From: Verrucomicrobiales bacterium
GTDB lineage: Bacteria; Verrucomicrobiota; Verrucomicrobiia; Limisphaerales; F1-12-MAGs170
DNA: 32,422 nucleotides
Reading direction: 5' to 3'
Assembly: GCA_005777315.1 (NCBI GenBank)
Contig: SXMN01000174.1
Span: 1 to 32,422 of the forward strand
Both the position numbers and the translations under genes were made by a program. The notes under the pieces are model-generated. The model had not been told where the DNA came from. It saw nothing but the letters and a program-made list of their open reading frames with translations, and did no database searches. Below are positions 17,466 through 23,043 of the stretch, in pieces. Positions within the stretch are counted from its first letter, which is position 1. Each line of letters starts with the position of its first letter.

Positions 17466-19055
17466 TCATGGATCAACATGCTTCGTTCTGTTTTCCAGCC
17501 AAAGTACCGACAGCCGCTCCTGCTCCCACCGTCGAGACAGTTCTGCCGGTATCGGAATCGTCAGCGGCCCGCGTATGAATGATCCCAGCAGCAAATCCAC
17601 GTCCCCATCGCCATCAATATCTCCCGCGTCCATCAGTATCCAGCGTCCCTGATTCATGTCTGGCATCACTTGCGGTGTAAATTTCCAACTGCCCTCGTTG
17701 CGGAGAAACATGAAAGTCTGCTCCGGGGCATTTGTATAATCCGGAAAATATGAAATCGCGGCGATATCCAGATCACCGTCCAGATCAAAGTCCGCCGCGG
17801 AAGCTCCGTACGCGCCCGGCAAGGCCTGGCGAAATCGAAGGGTCACCTTGAATTCACGGTCCACCGAAAACACGCGGATGCCATGGTACGGTTTCGAACT
17901 GCACTCGAAATCGCCGTTGTCACCATTCGCCACCAGCAACTCGGGACGACCATCACGATCGAAATCTACCAACTCCATGAAGGTGTCTCCGTACGACGAC
18001 GGATCATCCCACAGAGTGCGGCGTTCAAACGTGCTTTTGCCCGTGTTTAGATAGATGTCTGCGCCCTCGCGTCCTTGCGCTCTGAGAACCGTCAAATCAA
18101 TGCGTCCGTCCTCATTCCAATCGTAGGGCAGGCACCGGACTGTCCCAGGCCCTTCCGTGATCATCTGTTCATTCAGCATCCCATCCAAACCCTCCGAGTA
18201 GGAGGACATTCGCCCGATCCGGTTTCCGAAGCTCGAAACGATCAGCTCGTTGCGTCCATCCAAATCCAAGTCCGCCGTCACAGCATGAACGGGGCGGCGC
18301 AACCCGCGCAACAGCCGGGTTGTTGTCCAGCTCGAATCACCAGGCGTCAGGTTCCAGACCTGCCCAGCCAATTCATCCGATGGAAGGATTCTTCCCACGA
18401 GAGTGACGAGCAGATTGGTTCCGAATTGAGTCAACGCCACGGGACCGCTGTCCGTCGCCAGATCACGAACCACTCTTCCCTTCCGATCCACGAGTTTCAG
18501 GGTTCGCGTCTGGGCGTCGCCCAGATAGAAGCGTCCTGAACCGTCCCGTTCGATCTGCAGGAGTGAAGTGCATGGAGCATCTGGACTTTGCATCAGCAAG
18601 TGTGGACGGAAAAGATCGGTGATGCTTGTGATCCGGGATGGCGGCTTCAGCGCCGCTGGCGCGGAGTTGGTGTAGTAAGCCATGACCGCATTCCAGTCAG
18701 GCTTTGAAAGCGCAGGAGCATCAGGAAACACGCCAGCCTGCTTGAGAAACGCCCCATCAGGACGCTTCTCCAGGTTGATCCGCGTAATCCCGAGCAATGG
18801 AGCCATGTTCCTTAGAGCACCGTGAACCCAGTTTGAACGTGGTAAAGTTTCGGGCTCTGGGAAGAGATGGCAGGAGGCGCAGGCCGTTGCCGCCAGCGTA
18901 CGGCCTCTGTCGATCTGACTTGTTTTGGAGGCGGAAGAAGATTCGTCAGCACCGAACAGCGGGAACACAAAAAAAACAATGCCAACGACTGCTTGAATCG
19001 CTGACAACCAAATCCAATGCAGGCTTACATGAATGACGCAATTGAATCGCACCAC
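17466..19055 (-). CDS. Exported cytochrome c-FG-GAP repeat protein
   Basis: A 529-residue protein joining a short c-type heme segment to an FG-GAP propeller. A hydrophobic N-terminus (IQAVVGIVFFVFPLFGAD) acts as signal peptide or anchor. CASCH at residues 59-63 binds heme c; NMAPLLG around residue 85 offers a possible distal methionine. FG-GAP/VCBS calcium loops follow: DLDLDGRNELIVSSF, DWNEDGRIDLTVL, DFDRDGRPELLVAN, DFDLDGDLDIAAISY and DIDGDGDVDLLLGSF near the C-terminus. It likely passes electrons in the periplasm or at the cell surface; the partner is unknown. It is first in the operon with the two large FG-GAP/ASPIC genes and follows a hairpin terminator. The start is GTG (19055, or GTG 19052); no in-frame ATG precedes the heme motif. 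A truncated copy lies at 22755-22961 with the same start region. Confidence 0.9.
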   Translation of the reverse strand: MVRFNCVIHVSLHWIWLSAIQAVVGIVFFVFPLFGADESSSASKTSQIDRGRTLAATACASCHLFPEPETLPRSNWVHGALRNMAPLLGITRINLEKRPDGAFLKQAGVFPDAPALSKPDWNAVMAYYTNSAPAALKPPSRITSITDLFRPHLLMQSPDAPCTSLLQIERDGSGRFYLGDAQTRTLKLVDRKGRVVRDLATDSGPVALTQFGTNLLVTLVGRILPSDELAGQVWNLTPGDSSWTTTRLLRGLRRPVHAVTADLDLDGRNELIVSSFGNRIGRMSSYSEGLDGMLNEQMITEGPGTVRCLPYDWNEDGRIDLTVLRAQGREGADIYLNTGKSTFERRTLWDDPSSYGDTFMELVDFDRDGRPELLVANGDNGDFECSSKPYHGIRVFSVDREFKVTLRFRQALPGAYGASAADFDLDGDLDIAAISYFPDYTNAPEQTFMFLRNEGSWKFTPQVMPDMNQGRWILMDAGDIDGDGDVDLLLGSFIRGPLTIPIPAELSRRWEQERLSVLWLENRTKHVDP

Positions 19056-19310
19056 TGATAAACTCTGACTTAGACAATCATCAATACAAGCAAAGAGGGG
19101 CCGGAATTGCTTCCGGCCCCTCGCGTGATTATCAATCGCCTAATTTACGGCTTGACCCGGTAGAACGCGGCGCTGGCGCTGGCAGGCACGCTCACAGAGC
19201 CACTGCCTGCGACATCGGTCCAAGGACCAGTGACGGAGTTACCCGATTGGATTGTGCCGGTAAAATCGATCACGATGTTCGCACCGTTGATCCTGACTCC
19301 CGTAATGCTG
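18861..19310. repeat. Segmental duplication, copy A
   Basis: This stretch (5' end of the cytochrome-FG-GAP gene, the hairpin terminator, and the last ~165 bp of the PA14 gene) is matched by 22755-23211. The match is close in the hairpin and PA14 3' end and weaker in the cytochrome part. Order and orientation are the same in both copies. Confidence 0.8.
19095..19122 (-). terminator. Hairpin terminator after the 1009-aa PA14 gene
   Basis: A perfect 12-bp stem, GAGGGGCCGGAA and TTCCGGCCCCTC, closed on the minus strand by a GCAA (GNRA) tetraloop. It starts 22 nt after the PA14 gene stop on the minus strand and is followed by TTTGCTTGT, a weak T-rich tail. It separates the PA14 gene from the cytochrome-FG-GAP operon. 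An identical stem-loop is at 22994-23021. Confidence 0.75.
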
Positions 19311-22174
19311 CCGCCGGTTACTGGCGGTTTCGCTCCGAAGTCACCGTAATCACGGAACTTCGCGACGGCATTGGGCGAAGCATGGCGAGCATCCACATCA
19401 CCGATGTTGCCGAATTCCGGACCCCAGAACATGCCCACGAAGAGCTTGTCCGCGAGGATTTCGTTCTCGGGAGATTCCGGGTCGTCCTTGTAGGTGACGT
19501 TGCCGATGGCGGTGTAGGTGGCTCCGTCGTTGCTCAGGTACGCCGTGATCTTCTGGCCTTCGCGCTTGAGGCGGAGCCAGGCGTTGGGATAGTTCGGTGC
19601 TCCACCACCACCATTGAGGACGTTGAACATCGCGTTGTACCCACTATAGGCCCCTCCTTCGACAGGGCGATGGATGACTTCGTAGGTGTTGTTGCCGGTG
19701 CGCCCATCCCAACCGGTCACTGCCGGCGGATTCACGCGGATGGTGAAGTGCTGGCTGAACTTGTAGCCGGCATCGTTGTCAGCCTTGGTCTTGCCTTCAT
19801 CAAGCGCTTCGCGAGCATCGAGACCGGCGCGAGACCACTGGGTTACAGGGTCTTGATACTCGACACGAACCACCTTGTCGAAATCACCGGTGATTTCTTC
19901 ATAGACGAATGTTTCTTCGTCGTAGTTGGTCCAGTGCTGGCTGCCACCGCTGAGGAGGTCGAAGTCCTTCTCACCACGAGCCACCACGTCATCACTGAAC
20001 TTGGTGGATCCTGTCGCGACGTTCAATTCGTCACCACCAACACCCACCCACGTCATCAATTTAGCGGGAACTTTCGCATCCTTGGATGTCGTTGCGGTAA
20101 CATTCCCAATCTTGTCCTTGATGCCCTTGGCGGTCACCGTGACAGTATCGCCAGCGGCCAAACCAGACGCGACGATCACCGCGCCACCTGTGGCTTCAAC
20201 AAAGCGGGCTGATTTGATCGTCCCCTTTGAGAGAGTGTAGGATGAGGCGGTTCCAGCAGCAGCGGCAACGGCCGGCTCGTCAAAGGACACCCCCAACTCG
20301 ATATCCGCGCCCTTCTTGACGGCACCCACCGCTTCGATTTTCGGGCCTTCTGTATCAGGAACGAAGTTCAGGACAGCCTCGACGCTGGTGACGGATTTCC
20401 CGCTGGCTGCTGAAATCACGACACGGTATGTCCCGGCATCGGATGCTTTGGCATCGTTGATCACGATTGAACTGCCGGAGCCGATACTTGTCGTGCCTTT
20501 TTGCCAATTGTAAAACGGTGCGAAGTTGAAACCCGTTGGTGCAACATTGGCAACCACGCTGAACTTGTAGTTCTTTCCCTGGACCAACTGCGTCGGGAAG
20601 ACGGGCTGTTGAATGATCTGTGGGTCACCCTTGTCTGGCTTCACGCTCGCTCCAATCAAACCACCCGTGAGTACGGTGGGGGTACCGCTTGCAGGATCAG
20701 CGTCACCTGCTTTAATGACTGTCACGCTTCCGTTATCGCCACCGCCGCCTTCCTTGTAAACCAGCTCCAGATAGTATCTCTTGTTGGCCGTCAGGGTGAT
20801 TGCGCCGCCAGTGGGCCACTCAGTTCCAGAGAATGTATCGGAACGTTTGTCCTCTAGGGTACTGTTACCTCCAGAAGTAATCCATTGGCGATTGTTCGAC
20901 CATGCTGATTCCGCGGCAATTTTCTTCTTGTTGGCCGCCGTATCATCCGTGCTCAAGTAGAGCGATGCATTGTCATCAGCCGCGATGAAAAAGACGTAAT
21001 TCCCACTTGTCTGCGGGACAAATACGCCAGTAAGGACACCGTAGAAGTTTTCATAGATATTCACCGGCGATTCAAAGGAGGATAGTATCTTCGTTTCGCT
21101 GGGGGTTTTGGGGTACCGCGGGTCATCCGCGATGGCATCCGGTACTCCGCTGGCATCCCTGTAGGCATCCCATCTTACGAGTCCTGGAGCGAACCCGCTG
21201 GACAGAGTGGCTACATTCAAGGTTGCCTCTGAACTGGCAAGGGTGCTGCCGGAGGTCGTGAGGAATGCTTTGAATTTCGCACCGTCATCTGCCGCCGTCG
21301 CCGCGTCCACGGTTAGTGTTGCCGAATCACTGTTTGGCACATCCACGCCATTCCGTTGCCACTTCATCGTGCCAGGCGCGCCAGGAGATGCTGTAAAAAC
21401 GACCTTCGCACCGGCATACACAAATGCGTCACTGGGCTGGCTTAAAAATGACGGAGTGGTGCTTGCGCCCACGAATGCGAAGTAGTCCTGGTCGGAATTG
21501 CTTCCGGGTAGAATGGTGGTGCGGAGGGTGGTCTTGCCACCGAGTTTTACCGTGACCAGCTTGCCCTGGTCGTCGGTCATCGGGAAGAGTTCCAAGGAAT
21601 CCCAGCCCGCCGTTGGACGGCCGGGGGTAAAAAAGCCGAGAAGTTTCTTCACTTGCGCGGCGTCGTCCTGGCCTGCCCCGGAAGTGATCTGGTCCACCTG
21701 GATGTTAATCGCATTGCCACCCGAGGAAAGATGGCCATAGACGATGTAATCCTTGGCAGGCGTCGGAAAATCCCGCGTGTAATTGTACCAGTCGTCCGCG
21801 TCATTCCAGCCGAGAGTCCACCAAGTCGTCACATCAAAGGTGCCGCGTTTACTTCCGGCGGAGCCATTTGGCTTGCCGGCAGGAAGGGCGGTGTCGGCAC
21901 GATAAGTCTGCCCGGCATTGCCGCCGCTGTGCCAGTCGAAGCCTTCGTCGTCAGCAGTGCCGAGGTTGGCGTAGGACCCGCCCTCATAGGGTCCGTTCAT
22001 GCCGATTTTCTTGTCGGTCACGTATTTCCCATGACCGAAGTCAACGTCTTCCGCTTCGATGAAAAGCGTGTCTGCATTGAATATGGATTCGTCAACTGCC
22101 TTTACGCTGACCAGCATTGCCAAGCTGCAAAAGGCAGCTAGCAGACTGGCTAATTTGGAGTGTTTGGGTGTCAT
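19145..22174 (-). CDS. Exported multidomain protein: carbohydrate-binding-like, Ig-like, PA14, ConA-like
   Basis: A 1009-residue exported protein. Signal peptide (KLASLLAAFCSLAMLVSVKA). About 35-240: beta-rich module starting DTLFIEAEDVDFGHGKYV, like CBM6/CBM35-type carbohydrate-binding domains. About 245-325: Ig-like (WQRNGVDVPNSDSATLTV). About 330-510: PA14-type (VFVPQTSGNYVFFIAADDNASLYLSTDD, RYYLELVYKEGGGGD). About 515-610: Ig-like ending DAGTYRVVIS. About 613-705: SbsA-like Ig domain (GPKIEAVGAV...FDEPA). About 710-945: DUF1349/concanavalin-like segment (WSRAGLDAREAL, NAWLRLKREGQKITAYLSNDG). A C-terminal module (IVIDFTGTIQSGNSVTGPWTDV...FYRVKP) is shared with the 957-residue neighbour. 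No catalytic site is evident; a role in surface glycan binding or adhesion is inferred. Its upstream region keeps the dyad and TTGACC element shared with the other PA14 gene. Confidence 0.92.
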   Translation of the reverse strand: MTPKHSKLASLLAAFCSLAMLVSVKAVDESIFNADTLFIEAEDVDFGHGKYVTDKKIGMNGPYEGGSYANLGTADDEGFDWHSGGNAGQTYRADTALPAGKPNGSAGSKRGTFDVTTWWTLGWNDADDWYNYTRDFPTPAKDYIVYGHLSSGGNAINIQVDQITSGAGQDDAAQVKKLLGFFTPGRPTAGWDSLELFPMTDDQGKLVTVKLGGKTTLRTTILPGSNSDQDYFAFVGASTTPSFLSQPSDAFVYAGAKVVFTASPGAPGTMKWQRNGVDVPNSDSATLTVDAATAADDGAKFKAFLTTSGSTLASSEATLNVATLSSGFAPGLVRWDAYRDASGVPDAIADDPRYPKTPSETKILSSFESPVNIYENFYGVLTGVFVPQTSGNYVFFIAADDNASLYLSTDDTAANKKKIAAESAWSNNRQWITSGGNSTLEDKRSDTFSGTEWPTGGAITLTANKRYYLELVYKEGGGGDNGSVTVIKAGDADPASGTPTVLTGGLIGASVKPDKGDPQIIQQPVFPTQLVQGKNYKFSVVANVAPTGFNFAPFYNWQKGTTSIGSGSSIVINDAKASDAGTYRVVISAASGKSVTSVEAVLNFVPDTEGPKIEAVGAVKKGADIELGVSFDEPAVAAAAGTASSYTLSKGTIKSARFVEATGGAVIVASGLAAGDTVTVTAKGIKDKIGNVTATTSKDAKVPAKLMTWVGVGGDELNVATGSTKFSDDVVARGEKDFDLLSGGSQHWTNYDEETFVYEEITGDFDKVVRVEYQDPVTQWSRAGLDAREALDEGKTKADNDAGYKFSQHFTIRVNPPAVTGWDGRTGNNTYEVIHRPVEGGAYSGYNAMFNVLNGGGGAPNYPNAWLRLKREGQKITAYLSNDGATYTAIGNVTYKDDPESPENEILADKLFVGMFWGPEFGNIGDVDARHASPNAVAKFRDYGDFGAKPPVTGGSITGVRINGANIVIDFTGTIQSGNSVTGPWTDVAGSGSVSVPASASAAFYRVKP

Positions 22175-22229
22175 GATATGTGTGAATCTTTTGTTACTTC
22201 TCTATACGAATCGGGAACACGAGAGCTAG

Positions 22230-22258
22230 TGACTAGAGAAACCGCCCGATCCGGTCAA
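22230..22258 (-). promoter_or_regulatory. Candidate sigma-70-like promoter of the 1009-aa PA14 gene
   Basis: On the minus strand, TTGACC (22258-22253), a 17-bp spacer and TAGTCA (22235-22230) lie about 56 nt before the ATG. The -35 hexamer is good and the -10 poor. The case rests on conservation: the other PA14 gene has TTGACC, a 17-bp spacer and TAATTG at the same distance from the same upstream dyad. Confidence 0.45.
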
Positions 22259-22265
22259 CAAAATT

Positions 22266-22280
22266 GTGGCGAATCGTCAC
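22266..22280. promoter_or_regulatory. 15-bp operator-like dyad, copy 1
   Basis: GTGGCGAATCGTCAC is an imperfect palindrome (GTG-N-CGA-N-TCG-N-CAC) located 7 bp upstream of the candidate -35 box. The same 15 bases recur at 27356-27370 at the same distance from TTGACC, and the following GTGGTTT is also shared. An activator site is the natural reading of this placement. Confidence 0.5.
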
Positions 22281-22293
22281 GTGGTTTACGAAG

Positions 22294-22305
22294 CCCCCCC
22301 CCCCC
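22294..22305. repeat. Homopolymeric C12 tract
   Basis: Twelve consecutive C residues (G12 on the minus strand) about 120 bp upstream of the PA14 start codon and just outside the shared dyad. The second copy of this upstream region lacks the tract. Confidence 0.9.
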
Positions 22306-22379
22306 TCGAGCCGATGGGGGTTATGTGGGCGATGAGGTTGAGCGATTATCCGGAACATTCTTCCGGGACTGTTTTAGCC

Positions 22380-22705
22380 CTCTCCCACTCGAATGAACCC
22401 GCTCCGGGTCCGCCAGCCACGGCGGCATGTAGCGCCGCTGCGTCACCTTCACAATTTGTTCCGCCCGCTTCCGCACATCACCTTAGCCCAGGAGATCAAA
22501 CGGGGCTGACTCACCCGATGATGGCACGGCGAGCAATTTGGAAAACGATGGCACCAATCTCCTTGTTGAAGGTGATCGCGCCCTTCGGACGCGGGACGTA
22601 AACACCCGGACCCGCCTTGTCCCGCTGGCGGTAGCCAAACATCGCGAGCCCGGCCAGGGCGAAGACTACGGAAATGAGGGCGCGAATGTTCATTGAGCGC
22701 AGCAT
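22380..22705 (-). pseudogene. Fragment of a cytochrome c/copper monooxygenase gene, frameshifted
   Basis: On the minus strand a signal-peptide-like start (MLRSMNIRALISVVFALAGLAM) leads into GAITFNKEIGAIVFQ, the counterpart of PTFNKDIAPIIFK in the intact gene at 27827. The frame then breaks. Restoring one base near 22535-22538 gives CSPCHH; restoring another near 22514-22517 gives GESAPFDLLG, where TAA (22485-22483) replaces an expected Tyr-type codon. It continues GDVRKRAEQIVKVTQRRYMPPWL, matching PDVQKRAKQIVDVTSRRLMPPWL of the intact protein. Similarity ends near 22380, so the remaining ~480 residues are gone. Two frameshifts, one stop and a truncation show a dead gene. It is a paralogue or older relic rather than a recent copy. 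Confidence 0.75.
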
Positions 22706-22754
22706 AAACACTCAGGCAGGCCGGCGCAACGCGGGTGTCTGTCTGTTGGTTGGC

Positions 22755-22961
22755 TCCACCGAACAAGCGACAAGAAGCGCAAGCTGTACTCGCGAGAGTG
22801 CGACCTGGATCAATCTGACTTTCTTTGAAAGCGGGGGAAGATTCGCCAGCACCCAAAAGCTGTAACGCAAGAAACCCAATTCCAGTGACCTCTGGGATCG
22901 CGCCCACCCGCATCCGATGCAGCCTTTGATGAATGACGTGAATGAACGGGAACACTGACAA
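22755..22961 (-). pseudogene. Truncated 5' copy of the cytochrome-FG-GAP gene
   Basis: The translated segment GAGESSPAFKESQIDPGRTLASTACASCRLF aligns with GADESSSASKTSQIDRGRTLAATACASCHLF of the intact 529-residue gene at 17466-19055. The heme motif CASCH is changed to CASCR (CAC to CGC), which would abolish heme c ligation. Similarity stops directly after LF, so the whole FG-GAP propeller is missing. It keeps the position of the parent gene: immediately after a PA14 gene and its hairpin terminator. An open frame continues to 22449 with unrelated sequence and is not a credible gene. Confidence 0.8.
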
Positions 22962-22993
22962 ATTCTGGCTCAGCCCACATCATTACAAGCGAA

Positions 22994-23021
22994 GAGGGGC
23001 CGGAATTGCTTCCGGCCCCTC
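22994..23021 (-). terminator. Hairpin terminator after the 957-aa PA14 gene
   Basis: The same perfect 12-bp stem with GCAA loop (minus strand) as at 19095-19122, beginning 22 nt after the gene's stop, followed by TTCGCTTGT. Every base of the stem-loop is conserved between the copies while flanking bases differ. Confidence 0.72.
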
Positions 23022-23043
23022 GCGTGATTATCAACTGCCGAAC

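Noticed and set aside
19247..20212. 321-codon plus-strand frame opposite the 1009-residue PA14 gene
   Set aside because: Antisense shadow; the minus-strand product has a signal peptide and recognisable domains throughout.
22449..22754. Continuation of the open frame beyond the truncated cytochrome copy
   Set aside because: Similarity to the parent gene ends at 22755 and the rest overlaps the monooxygenase relic in another frame, so it is not one gene.
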